From an uncultured Fibrobacter sp. (GTDB lineage: Bacteria; Fibrobacterota; Fibrobacteria; Fibrobacterales; Fibrobacteraceae), in the NCBI GenBank assembly GCA_934699585.1, contig CAKUWY010000022.1, positions 1 through 41,315 of the forward strand: a stretch of DNA of 41,315 nucleotides, written 5' to 3'. The translations under genes were made by a program, and so were the position numbers. Below, one piece after another: positions 1 through 8,116 of the stretch; position 1 is the stretch's first letter, and the number at the start of each line of letters is the position of its first letter. The notes below the pieces were generated by a model. The model saw only the letters and a list, made by a program, of their open reading frames with translations. It made no database searches and had not been told where the DNA came from.

Positions 1-46
1 GACCGAGCTCACACCTCAGAGCAAAGCGACCTCAAACCCCTAACCC
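1..46. repeat. heptad-periodic intergenic repeat (partial)
   Basis: After a short irregular stretch the DNA reads as 7-base words CCTCAAA, CCCCTAA, CCCCTAC running straight into the ABC-2 permease gene. The stop codon TAG of that gene (read on the minus strand at 49-47) is formed by the last word. The element continues beyond the window edge. Same family as the arrays at 11991, 21702, 26162 and 34931. Confidence 0.7.
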
Positions 47-1237
47 CTACATATCTCCGGTCTTGAGCCTGGAGCCGTCCCGCAGGTGGGTAAGCGTCAG
101 GCCTAGAACCATGTAGAATACCGCCTGGGTGGCCAGAGGCAATAGGTAGATAGCGGCATCGCTAACGCCTGCACCCCGCTGCTCAATGGCAAGCCACGCC
201 GGAATGGCAAAAGTCGAGGGGAAAAAGCTGGAAACGCCCTTCATCCAAACCGGGGCCAATTCAACAGGCCAGCTGAAATTCGACAAGAACAGGAGCGGAA
301 TGGACATGTACAGGAACAGCTGCACGCTGGTTTCGCGACGCAAAAACACCTGGGACACCACCATGCCGAAATTGATGACCGCAAGCAGGAAAATAAAGGT
401 AAATACCGCCATGGGCAGGAATTCGCCACGACGGGGAAAATCAAAGACATCGTAAATAACGAAGTGGTAAAACAGAATGAAACTGCAATAATGAACAAAG
501 TAAGCAAAGGAGCGTCCGAAATACCGATAGAACAAACCATCGTTTTCGTGAGCGGTATTGCGTTGCAACTTGCGGAACTTGCGGTGGGCGCGGGCGCCCC
601 CAAGCAGGCAAAGGCCTATCACCAAGGTCTGCTGCAATATCAGCACCAGCACGCTAGGGACAACGTAGTTGGAATAGCTACCCGTATTGTTGTACATGGT
701 CTGAATGCCCAGGGGAATCGGGTCACGCATGGCCATGGCCTGTGCGGCGGGAACCTTCTTGGAAAGGGCGATGCGCTTGACCTTGGTTGTAGCCCCGAGA
801 GTCAAGGCACAGGTGGAAAAAGCCGTAGAGATGTTTCCATGAAGCATCACGTAGGCGCCATGGGTAAACACGTTGACTACTACGTTCTCGCCCTTATGTA
901 AACTGGCCTCCATCCCCTTGGGAATGACCATGAACCCATATATATCTTCGTTCGCCATGGATTCCTCGGCATCGTGAATCTGGCCGAAGGTTTGCCGCAC
1001 ACTCACCTGCTGAGAAGCGTCTGCCATCTGGACGAGTTCGCGGGAAAGCTTGCTGTGGTCCATATCCACGACGGCTACGGGAATCTTGGAAACGGTCTGG
1101 TACTTGTAGGGCATGGGGTAATAGAACGCATAGAGCACGCCAGCCACCACCAGCAAAAGCACCGCCGCCGCATCGGTATAGAACAGTTTCCATTCCGCAA
1201 CGGCCACCATGAAGAACCGCTTGAGTGCATCAATCAT
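47..1237 (-). CDS. ABC-2 type transporter permease (second subunit)
   Basis: Membrane permease of about 396 residues in the ABC-2 family (YhhJ/YbhR-like): one N-terminal membrane span near residues 15-40, a long periplasmic domain, then about five hydrophobic spans in the C-terminal half. It probably exports a drug or envelope compound through the HlyD and TolC partners encoded upstream in the same operon. An ATG at 1237 is chosen over an upstream in-frame ATG at 1270 because a perfect GGAGGT ribosome site lies just before it; this start overlaps the end of the upstream permease by 8 bases, which suggests translational coupling. The stop TAG lies in the heptad repeat at the window edge. No ABC ATPase gene is visible; it could lie beyond position 1 or elsewhere. 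Family call is firm, substrate unknown. Confidence 0.85.
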   Translation of the reverse strand: MIDALKRFFMVAVAEWKLFYTDAAAVLLLVVAGVLYAFYYPMPYKYQTVSKIPVAVVDMDHSKLSRELVQMADASQQVSVRQTFGQIHDAEESMANEDIYGFMVIPKGMEASLHKGENVVVNVFTHGAYVMLHGNISTAFSTCALTLGATTKVKRIALSKKVPAAQAMAMRDPIPLGIQTMYNNTGSYSNYVVPSVLVLILQQTLVIGLCLLGGARAHRKFRKLQRNTAHENDGLFYRYFGRSFAYFVHYCSFILFYHFVIYDVFDFPRRGEFLPMAVFTFIFLLAVINFGMVVSQVFLRRETSVQLFLYMSIPLLFLSNFSWPVELAPVWMKGVSSFFPSTFAIPAWLAIEQRGAGVSDAAIYLLPLATQAVFYMVLGLTLTHLRDGSRLKTGDM

Positions 1238-2552
1238 CTGATACCTCCGGCGGTCGATTTTCTTCGCCACGATTCATCTGCGGGTTCATCAGGTTCAGAT
1301 GCAGCCTTTCCGTATTTCGGGCCCCGCGCCTGTTTCCAATTCCATAATTCGCAGGATTCAAATCGTCGGCGACCACGCCCAGGGCAGCCTTAATCTTGTC
1401 CTTCGCAGATCCGTGCTGCCGGACCCAGTTCAATTCCTTGCGCTTGGAAGCAAACCAGCGCACATACAGGAGCCTTGTGGCCAGCAGCTGCCAGAACAGG
1501 CCCATAAAAAGAAGGGTGACGATACTATCCCAGGCGTGCGCGCTGCCGGCAGGGCCCACCAACATGGCGGACTGGACCTTGAGCAGGTGGGTCAGCGGCA
1601 ACAGGTAGGCAAAACAGCGCACCACAAAGGGCATGGCCATCAGGGGGAACGTCTGCCCCGCAAAGGCAAAGGCAGGGCCGCCAATCACACCCGCCACACT
1701 TGTAGCCATGCGCATGTTTCCCGTAATGCCCACAAAGGTCGCTCCGGCCCCGGTACAGGCCAAAATCATCGCCAGCTGGCCCGCCGCCACCAAGACGAAC
1801 TCCCTAAAGGTCATGGGAGTCAGCGTGCTATGGGCGTAGGCATAGACCGCCATGAAAGCAAGCCACTGGACAACAATCAGGGGCAACATGGTCGCGCCCA
1901 TAAGGACAGCGCGGGATTTTCCGGCACGCCTAATCATCCAGCGGACCGTATGGTCCCTGAAGGGGAAACTGAACACGTAAACCGCCCCAAGAATTGCCGC
2001 CAGATGGAAGATGGCACTGACCAGCCCCAGCCCCAGGAACCCCTGGTAGTTACCTTCGAGATTGCCGACGGAATGGAGTTCCACCTGGACAGGATTGTCG
2101 ATTCCTGCGGTAAAGAGCCCTTCGCCCACATTCGTCACTACCGCACGGATTTCTTTTAAGGCAAAGGAATTGGTCAAGTAGTTCTGCCCGCTGGAAAACA
2201 CGGGAATCACAGGCGTCTCGAGGCGAAGGGCGCGTCGTTCCATATTGTAGGGGATAACGAGAAACGCCTGCAGGTCTCCACGGATCACCGCATGTTCGCA
2301 CTCCCCGATGTCGCTGCAGTCCTGGACCACATCCAGAACGGGATCCGACCGTAGCGCGTTTTCCAGTCTATCGGCTAGCAGGGACGCGTCCTGGCGGACG
2401 ATTCCGATGGGCACGTGCTGAATAATGCGGGCAGAGAAAAACTCCACCATGAACACGGAGGTTCCCACAGGCAACAAGAGAATCACCAGCCACAAGACGA
2501 TGTTTGGACTGAAATAAATCTTCTTGACCGTGTCTATGAACGCCCTGAACAA
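1230..2552 (-). CDS. ABC-2 type transporter permease (first subunit)
   Basis: A 440-residue paralogue of the next gene with the same plan: an N-terminal span (about residues 15-38), a periplasmic domain of roughly 130 residues, then a C-terminal membrane region and a polar tail of about 60 residues. The start is TTG at 2552, preceded by an AGGA ribosome site about 8 bases upstream; no ATG gives a better fit. Paired ABC-2 permeases behind HlyD and TolC genes are typical of YhiI/YbhG-type tripartite exporters. The pair probably forms a heterodimeric inner-membrane channel. The polar tail after the last span (rich in Arg, Asn and Glu) is unusual and has no function I recognise. Confidence 0.85.
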   Translation of the reverse strand: MFRAFIDTVKKIYFSPNIVLWLVILLLPVGTSVFMVEFFSARIIQHVPIGIVRQDASLLADRLENALRSDPVLDVVQDCSDIGECEHAVIRGDLQAFLVIPYNMERRALRLETPVIPVFSSGQNYLTNSFALKEIRAVVTNVGEGLFTAGIDNPVQVELHSVGNLEGNYQGFLGLGLVSAIFHLAAILGAVYVFSFPFRDHTVRWMIRRAGKSRAVLMGATMLPLIVVQWLAFMAVYAYAHSTLTPMTFREFVLVAAGQLAMILACTGAGATFVGITGNMRMATSVAGVIGGPAFAFAGQTFPLMAMPFVVRCFAYLLPLTHLLKVQSAMLVGPAGSAHAWDSIVTLLFMGLFWQLLATRLLYVRWFASKRKELNWVRQHGSAKDKIKAALGVVADDLNPANYGIGNRRGARNTERLHLNLMNPQMNRGEENRPPEVSDD

Positions 2553-2573
2553 TTTTATTTCCTACACCAAGGA

Positions 2574-2593
2574 GATTCCCGCCTTCGCGGGAA
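2574..2593. repeat. dRS3-like 20-bp palindrome
   Basis: The sequence fits ATTCCC-N8-GGGAAT exactly (core GCCTTCGC) and is followed by ATGACA. It lies between the HlyD stop and the TTG start of the next permease. The pattern equals the dRS3 repeat of Neisseria; similar palindromes followed by ATGAC occur at 15817 and 41211 and, on the minus strand, at 28482. Confidence 0.75.
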
Positions 2594-2604
2594 TGACAAT
2601 TACG

Positions 2605-3603
2605 CTATTTCAATTGCTCCAGCGGGAACAACACGCTCATGCCGGGTCTCAGGTTTTCTACCTCTACCGTGGGGCGCAGGCGCACTTCGAAAGTCTTCAG
2701 GTCAAAGCCGCCGCTTTCCTTGGAGCTTTTCCAGGTGGCATAGTCCCCAACGGGGGCAATGTAGGACACCTCCATCTCAACGGCAGCATTCAATGCCGGT
2801 ACCGGCAGAACAAAGGTCTTGCCCTTGGTCACGTTCTTCAAGAAATCTTCCCGCAGGTGGAACACCGCCCAGGCGTCCTTCAGGTCGGTCACGGCGATTA
2901 CCGGCATGCCCGCCCCCACGACCTCGCCTTCTTCCACCACCTTCAGGGTGACCTCGCCCGCGATGGGGCTCTTGATTTTTGTCTCTTCCAAGTAGGCGTT
3001 CACCTCGGCGTTGGCGCCTTCGGCCTGTTTCACCAGGGCTTCTGCCGCCTCCTTGTCTTCGTCGCGGGCGCCTGCCAGGGCCATCTCGTACTGGGCACGG
3101 GCTGCATCGGCAGCCCCCTGGGAGGCCTTCATCTGGGTTTCGGCCTCGTCCCGTTTCTGCAGCGGGAGCACGCCTTCGTTATAGAGTTTCTGCACCCGCT
3201 CGTAGGTGTTCTTCGCCAGGTTGGCGGCATCTTGTGCACGGGCCGCCATGGCCTTCAGGGCCTTGACGTCTTCGGAGCGGGCACCGTTTTTCGCCTTGTT
3301 GGCCTGGGCCTTGGCCGCCCCCAGCGCTCCCTGGGCCTGCATCTTCTTGGCCTCGATTTCGGGGCTGTTGATAACCGCCACCAGGGCGTTTTTCTTGACG
3401 GTCTGGCCTTCACGGACCAAAAGTTTTTCTATGCGTCCGGGGACTTTCCCTGCCACCAACACGCGGCGGGCTTCCATTTGCCCCTGCAAGTACTTGTCCT
3501 TCGGCTTTGTCGCAAATTCCTGAAGTTGCAGAATAGCCGCCACCATAAGGGCCACCAGCACGACAATCGCAAAAATCTTGCTTGCAAACTTTATCTTGTC
3601 CAT
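2605..3603 (-). CDS. HlyD-family periplasmic adaptor (membrane fusion protein)
   Basis: A 332-residue adaptor linking an inner-membrane transporter to a TolC channel. It has an N-terminal anchor (about residues 8-28), a biotinyl-lipoyl half-motif (GKVPGRIEKLLVREGQTVKKN, about 51-71), a long Ala/Lys/Glu-rich coiled coil (about 80-205), the second lipoyl half (KSPIAGEVTLKVVEEGEVV) and a C-terminal beta-barrel domain. Its start ATG overlaps the stop of the TolC gene by one base (TAATG), so the two are coupled. It is followed by two ABC-2 permeases, placing it in an ABC-type tripartite exporter rather than an RND pump. The family is clear; the cargo is not. Confidence 0.9.
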   Translation of the reverse strand: MDKIKFASKIFAIVVLVALMVAAILQLQEFATKPKDKYLQGQMEARRVLVAGKVPGRIEKLLVREGQTVKKNALVAVINSPEIEAKKMQAQGALGAAKAQANKAKNGARSEDVKALKAMAARAQDAANLAKNTYERVQKLYNEGVLPLQKRDEAETQMKASQGAADAARAQYEMALAGARDEDKEAAEALVKQAEGANAEVNAYLEETKIKSPIAGEVTLKVVEEGEVVGAGMPVIAVTDLKDAWAVFHLREDFLKNVTKGKTFVLPVPALNAAVEMEVSYIAPVGDYATWKSSKESGGFDLKTFEVRLRPTVEVENLRPGMSVLFPLEQLK

Positions 3604-5189
3604 TATTCCTTCCCCACAGTTTTGCTATTCAACATGGCCCCCGCCTGTTCCACCTCGCCGCTGGCTTCCAACAGGCCAAGCCAGGCGATGACCGCATCGT
3701 AATGGGCCTTCAAATCGGCCACCTGGAGGCGCGACAGCGCAAGTTCTGCATCCACCACGTCCAGGCCCGTAGCAAGGCCGGACTCGTAGGCCAGCTTTTG
3801 GCTGCGGAGGGCCTCGTCCGCAAGTTCACGGGTTTTCTTCAGGCTCTCCAGACGGCCCTTGGCATGCTCCAGCTCACGCCAGCGCTTTTCCACCAAAAGG
3901 CCGATGTTGTCCAGGGTCTGCTCTTCCATACTGGCCAGGGAGCGGTCCATGGCCTTGGCGTTTGCCACCTTGGAGCGGGTCTCGCCACCCTTGAACAAAT
4001 CCCACTGTGCCTTGGCACCTACGGCCCATTCAGGCTCCAGAATGGTCAGGTCCTTGGTGTAGAGTTCCTTGTAGGCAAAAAGCGCTACCGTCGGGAAATA
4101 GTCCGCACGGGCGGCACTTACCGCATCCTGGCTGCGCTTGCGCTCCGTACGGAGCTGTCTCAGTCCCGGATGGTTTTCCCTGGCCTTCTGCTTGATTTCT
4201 TCCATGGTCCGAACACTCTCCGGGGCTTCCACCGGTGTAACCGCCGTAATGTTCGTGTCCGTATGGAGCAGGCTTGCAAGAGCCATACGGGCAAGGGACT
4301 GGTCCCGCAGGGCGTCGTCGTAGGCGTTTTCCGCTTCGGCCAGCGCCACTTCGGCGCGGAGCCTTTCCGCCTTGCTAATCTGGCCGCTGGCCTCCAGCTT
4401 CTTGGAGCACTCCAGGTGTTCTTCCAGATTCTTCTTGGTGTTCTCCCGCATCACCGCCAGCTCTTCGGCCAGTCTAAGGGTAAAGTACTTGGTGGCCACG
4501 TCCATCAAGATGGCATTTTGCGCCATGTCAAAAGCGGCCTTCTTGGCGTTTACGTTCTCTTTGGCGGCATCGTAGGCGGAATAAATCTTGAGACCCGTAA
4601 AAATGGGCCAGATGGCCGTAAGCCGAGCATTGAAGAACAGTTCGTCCTGGACCTTCATCCGGAATTCGGCATCGTCAATCTGGGACTTTGCCGCATCCAT
4701 CTGCTGTTGAGTAGCGGTGGCATACTCGTCGGCCTTCTGCTGGGCGATTTCCTGGGCGGTCCCTCCGAGCCTACTTTTGGCGAAAGCATCTGCCTGGGCT
4801 GCGGACAGCCCCTGAGCCAAGGCACCGTTATAGGCCTGGGCATACCCCGCACTGGCCTGGTTATAGGCGTCTATGTAAGCCTTGGAATAGGCGGCAGCCG
4901 GTGCCACCGTAGAAAGCCCCCCGGCAATACCGCTCAAGGCCTGCTGAATTTCACCCAAATCAATGTAGATGGGGTCGTTAATTCTCGTAACGCCTGCGCT
5001 CAGGCTTACCGTAGGCATAAAACGGGAACGGGCCTCGCCCTGGGCGCTTTCGGCCATGTCCACCTTGGCCTTTTCGGCCTTGATTTGCGCATTACCGGAC
5101 TTGGCCATTAAAAGCGCGTCTTGCAGGGTGATAGGCGCCGACCACGCCAGCGCAACCCCCAAAAGAACTGACAAAAAACACTTTCCCAT
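3603..5189 (-). CDS. TolC-family outer-membrane efflux protein
   Basis: Outer-membrane channel of a tripartite exporter. The start at 5189 gives a normal signal peptide (MGKCFLSVLLGVALAWSA); a GTG further upstream at 5216 would add nine residues ahead of it and is less likely. After cleavage the protein shows the usual TolC plan, two long alpha-helical repeats rich in Ala, Glu, Lys and Leu; one copy carries the family-like stretch TRSKVANAKAMDRSLASM. An insert of about 60 residues rich in Ala, Tyr and Gln (roughly residues 95-155) resembles a periplasmic extension. It is the first gene of the operon and overlaps the adaptor gene by one base. The promoter should lie in the 170-bp gap shared with the divergent CoA-transferase gene. 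Confidence 0.88.
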   Translation of the reverse strand: MGKCFLSVLLGVALAWSAPITLQDALLMAKSGNAQIKAEKAKVDMAESAQGEARSRFMPTVSLSAGVTRINDPIYIDLGEIQQALSGIAGGLSTVAPAAAYSKAYIDAYNQASAGYAQAYNGALAQGLSAAQADAFAKSRLGGTAQEIAQQKADEYATATQQQMDAAKSQIDDAEFRMKVQDELFFNARLTAIWPIFTGLKIYSAYDAAKENVNAKKAAFDMAQNAILMDVATKYFTLRLAEELAVMRENTKKNLEEHLECSKKLEASGQISKAERLRAEVALAEAENAYDDALRDQSLARMALASLLHTDTNITAVTPVEAPESVRTMEEIKQKARENHPGLRQLRTERKRSQDAVSAARADYFPTVALFAYKELYTKDLTILEPEWAVGAKAQWDLFKGGETRSKVANAKAMDRSLASMEEQTLDNIGLLVEKRWRELEHAKGRLESLKKTRELADEALRSQKLAYESGLATGLDVVDAELALSRLQVADLKAHYDAVIAWLGLLEASGEVEQAGAMLNSKTVGKE

Positions 5190-5326
5190 AACTGTAAAAG
5201 ATACAAAAACAGGCACTGGTAAATCTTACGAAAAAATAATTTCGTGAAATTTGATGTATTATAAGAAAAATGAAACTTACTCCACTATCACTTCTATAGA
5301 GGGTAGCAAACAGAAAGCAGATTTTC

Positions 5327-5332
5327 TATCTT
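5327..5332 (+). promoter_or_regulatory. possible -10 box of the CoA-transferase operon
   Basis: TATCTT within a T-rich run (ATTTTCTATCTT), about 27 bases before the ATG at 5360. It resembles the CTATATT boxes in front of other genes in this window. No convincing -35 box is visible. Confidence 0.3.
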
Positions 5333-5359
5333 CTAGACTGTAAGGAAAAAGGGTTACCC

Positions 5360-6844
5360 ATGTACGAAACTTTGAAACAAAGAATCAAATGTCCTGAACT
5401 CCATGAAAAAATCCGTTCCAGCAGCGAGGCCGCCAGTTACATTACCCCAGGCATGACCATCGGCGTTAGCGGATTCACCCTCTCAGGCTACCCAAAAGAA
5501 GTCGCCAAGGCCCTTGCCGAGCGTTCTCACCGCGGTGAAAAGCTGGAATTGACCGTATATTCTGGCGCCTCCCTGGGCGATGACTTCGACGGTCTTTTGA
5601 CACGGGCAGGAGCACTCAAGTGCAGAATGCCCTACCAGACAAATACCGATTTGCGCAACGCCATCAACGAAGGCAAAGTCAAATACGTGGATTTACCCCT
5701 GAGCCTCATGTCCAAATGGGTCCGCAGCGGATACCTGAACCATATCAACGTGGCTCTGGTAGAGGCCAGCTCCATTGACGAAAATGGAAACATCATCCCC
5801 ACGGCTTCCGTGGGCGCATCCGAAGCCTACGTGGCCTGTGCCGACAAGGTGATTGTAGAAATCAACACCTACGTTCCCGAAAACATCAAGGGAATCCACG
5901 ACATCTACATGACGGAACTGGCTCCCAACACCAAGCCGATTCCGCTGACCAAGGTGGCTGACCGTATCGGTACACCCTACATTCCTTGCGACCCGTCCAA
6001 GATTGTAGCCATCGTCCAAAGCGAAATTCCCGACTGCGGCATCCCAGAAACTGCCGGCGACGAAGATTACAACAAGATGAGCGAGAATCTGATCAACTTC
6101 CTAGAAAAAGATGTGGAAGCGGGCAGGCTCTGCAATCCGCTGCCGCCTATCCAGGCGGGCATCGGCGCTGTATCCAATGCGGTGCTCTCGGGTCTGCAAA
6201 AGTCCAAGTTCGAGCACCTGACCGTCTATTCCGAAGTCATGCAGGATTCCCTGGTAGATCTGATTGAATGCGGCAAGGTGGATGCGGCCTCTTCTACCGC
6301 CATCACCATGTCCAAGGAAAAAATGAAGGCCTTCTTCGAGAAACTGGATTCGCTGAAGGGCAAGATCGTGCTTCGCCCCATGGAAATCAGCAACAGCCCC
6401 GAAGTGATCCGCCGCCTGAACGTGATTGCTATCAACACCATCATCGAAGCGGACCTCTACGGAAACACCAACTCCAGCTACGTGGGCGGAAGCCGCCTCA
6501 TGAACGGCGTGGGCGGTTCCGGAGACTTCTGCCAGAACGGCGGTCTGTCCATTTTCATCACCAAGTCCACCGCGAAAAACGGAACTATTTCTTCTATCGT
6601 CCCGCTGGTCAGCCATATCGACCATACCAGCAAGACGGTGCAGGTGATTGTGACGGAACAGGGCGTCGCCGACCTTCGCGGCCTGAACGTCATCGAGCGC
6701 GCCCATGCCATCATCGACAACTGCGCCCACCCCAAGTTCCGCCCCGCTCTTGAAAAATACCTAAGAAAGGCCTCTGTGCTTTCGGACTACCCGGCCTACC
6801 CCTACAGCGTGGAGGCGGCACAGATGTTCCACGGATCCGTCTGA
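5360..6844 (+). CDS. succinate/acetate-type CoA-transferase (acetyl-CoA hydrolase/transferase family)
   Basis: A 494-residue cytoplasmic enzyme that moves CoA between short-chain acids, most likely succinyl-CoA and acetate. The acetyl-CoA hydrolase/transferase family signature is present along the full length. The catalytic glutamate that forms the acyl-CoA thioester is expected at E292 in YSEVMQD, and the oxyanion/CoA-binding loop is GVGGSGDF at 383-390. The length matches the Cat1/AarC group (about 500 residues). In a succinate and acetate producer it would link acetate formation to ATP conservation. The ribosome site is AAGGA in the leader. Its TGA stop overlaps the ATG of the next gene (TGATG), so the two are coupled. 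Substrate choice among succinate, acetate and butyrate cannot be settled from sequence alone. Confidence 0.88.
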   Translation: MYETLKQRIKCPELHEKIRSSSEAASYITPGMTIGVSGFTLSGYPKEVAKALAERSHRGEKLELTVYSGASLGDDFDGLLTRAGALKCRMPYQTNTDLRNAINEGKVKYVDLPLSLMSKWVRSGYLNHINVALVEASSIDENGNIIPTASVGASEAYVACADKVIVEINTYVPENIKGIHDIYMTELAPNTKPIPLTKVADRIGTPYIPCDPSKIVAIVQSEIPDCGIPETAGDEDYNKMSENLINFLEKDVEAGRLCNPLPPIQAGIGAVSNAVLSGLQKSKFEHLTVYSEVMQDSLVDLIECGKVDAASSTAITMSKEKMKAFFEKLDSLKGKIVLRPMEISNSPEVIRRLNVIAINTIIEADLYGNTNSSYVGGSRLMNGVGGSGDFCQNGGLSIFITKSTAKNGTISSIVPLVSHIDHTSKTVQVIVTEQGVADLRGLNVIERAHAIIDNCAHPKFRPALEKYLRKASVLSDYPAYPYSVEAAQMFHGSV

Positions 6845-8115
6845 TGTACAAATACACCCTAAATTACACAGAACAGATGTATGCCGCCAACAAGGCGGCA
6901 CTTCCCTGTTTTACAGTAACGTTAAAAAAGCCTGTAGATGGCAAAATACTGAGCGAGGCGGTAAACGCCGCCCTCAGCTACCACCCCCATTTCAAGACAA
7001 GACTCGTCAAAGAAAAGGGGCTGTACGCCCTTGTCGAAAATTCCAAGGAACCCATTGTCAAGGAATGCGACTGGGATAAGGAAATCGTGTACGGCGGAGA
7101 CGATTACAATAATTTCCCGTGGGTTATCGCCTACACCGGAAAAAAGATAAGTTTCTCGGCCATACACGCGCTCACCGACGGTGGCGGCACCTTGTGTTTC
7201 CTGTTCGCCGTGCTCCGGCAATACCTGGAGCGCACAGGGGTAATGTTCATGACTCCTGTGGGCCATGTACCAGACGAAAGCATCGGGCGCACCATGGAGG
7301 ACATGTTCCAAGTCAACGGGAATCCTGCCGTCAAAAGTTTTTACAAGCCAAGCTTTGGTGCGGCCATAGACATTCCCGCAGAATTCTACGAGACCGACCC
7401 AGAAAAGGTGGCCGTTTACCGCATAAGCCTTTCGCTACCGGACATCAAGAAATATTCCATCGAAAGCGAGACGTCGAACTTTACCGTGGTGGCCTACATT
7501 ATAGCCAAGGCCATGGAGCTCGCTCTTGGTAAATCCGAGGGTATAATCAAGCTACGCATTCCCGTCAGTATGAGAGGGGTGTTCAAGAGCATCTCTGACC
7601 GAAAGAGCATCATCATTCCGCAGTTGAACTACGACATCAAGCGCATGGGCAAGCTAGACCGCAAGCTGGTGGAAACCGCCTTCAAGGGCCAGCTGTTCCT
7701 GCTCTCTGACAAGGACAACGCCATAGAAAACTGCAACGAGATGAACAGTACCACCCAGGCTCTCTTGAAGCACCCAGAAACCTTAGCAGCCCAGGCCAAG
7801 GCCTTTGACGACGGTTGTAACGCCATGACAGCAGGCATCTCGTATTCCCAGGCAACCAACGCCCACAGTTTCGGAGAAATGGAACAATACATGGAGAACT
7901 ACGAGGTTTACCATTTCGCCGACTGCATGCACTACATGGAAATCATCGGCAACACGTTCAACGACAGGATCAACCTATCTGTCAGCCAAAGCAGCAAAGG
8001 CGATTGTCTTATAGACAAGCTACGCAAGGTAATGGACGAAGAAAAAGTCCATTACGAAATTGAAAAGGTCCACACCCACGGCAGGATGCGGCCCGCCGAA
8101 AGCGTGTTCGCCTAA
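6844..8115 (+). CDS. condensation/BAHD-fold acyltransferase-like protein
   Basis: A 423-residue protein of the CoA-dependent acyltransferase (condensation domain, PapA, alcohol acetyltransferase) superfamily. The catalytic motif HxxxDGG is visible as HALTDGGG with H108 and D112, and the N-terminal part (residues 1-60) has the usual strand pattern with SYHPHFKTRL. It should transfer an acyl group from a thioester (CoA or a carrier protein) to an alcohol or amine. It is translationally coupled to the CoA-transferase, suggesting that an acyl-CoA made or consumed there is its donor. No carrier-protein or NRPS domain is nearby, so a free acyltransferase is likelier than a peptide synthetase part. 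The acceptor is unknown. Its stop lies one base from the stop of the convergent lipoprotein gene. Confidence 0.7.
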   Translation: MYKYTLNYTEQMYAANKAALPCFTVTLKKPVDGKILSEAVNAALSYHPHFKTRLVKEKGLYALVENSKEPIVKECDWDKEIVYGGDDYNNFPWVIAYTGKKISFSAIHALTDGGGTLCFLFAVLRQYLERTGVMFMTPVGHVPDESIGRTMEDMFQVNGNPAVKSFYKPSFGAAIDIPAEFYETDPEKVAVYRISLSLPDIKKYSIESETSNFTVVAYIIAKAMELALGKSEGIIKLRIPVSMRGVFKSISDRKSIIIPQLNYDIKRMGKLDRKLVETAFKGQLFLLSDKDNAIENCNEMNSTTQALLKHPETLAAQAKAFDDGCNAMTAGISYSQATNAHSFGEMEQYMENYEVYHFADCMHYMEIIGNTFNDRINLSVSQSSKGDCLIDKLRKVMDEEKVHYEIEKVHTHGRMRPAESVFA

Positions 8116-8116
8116 A

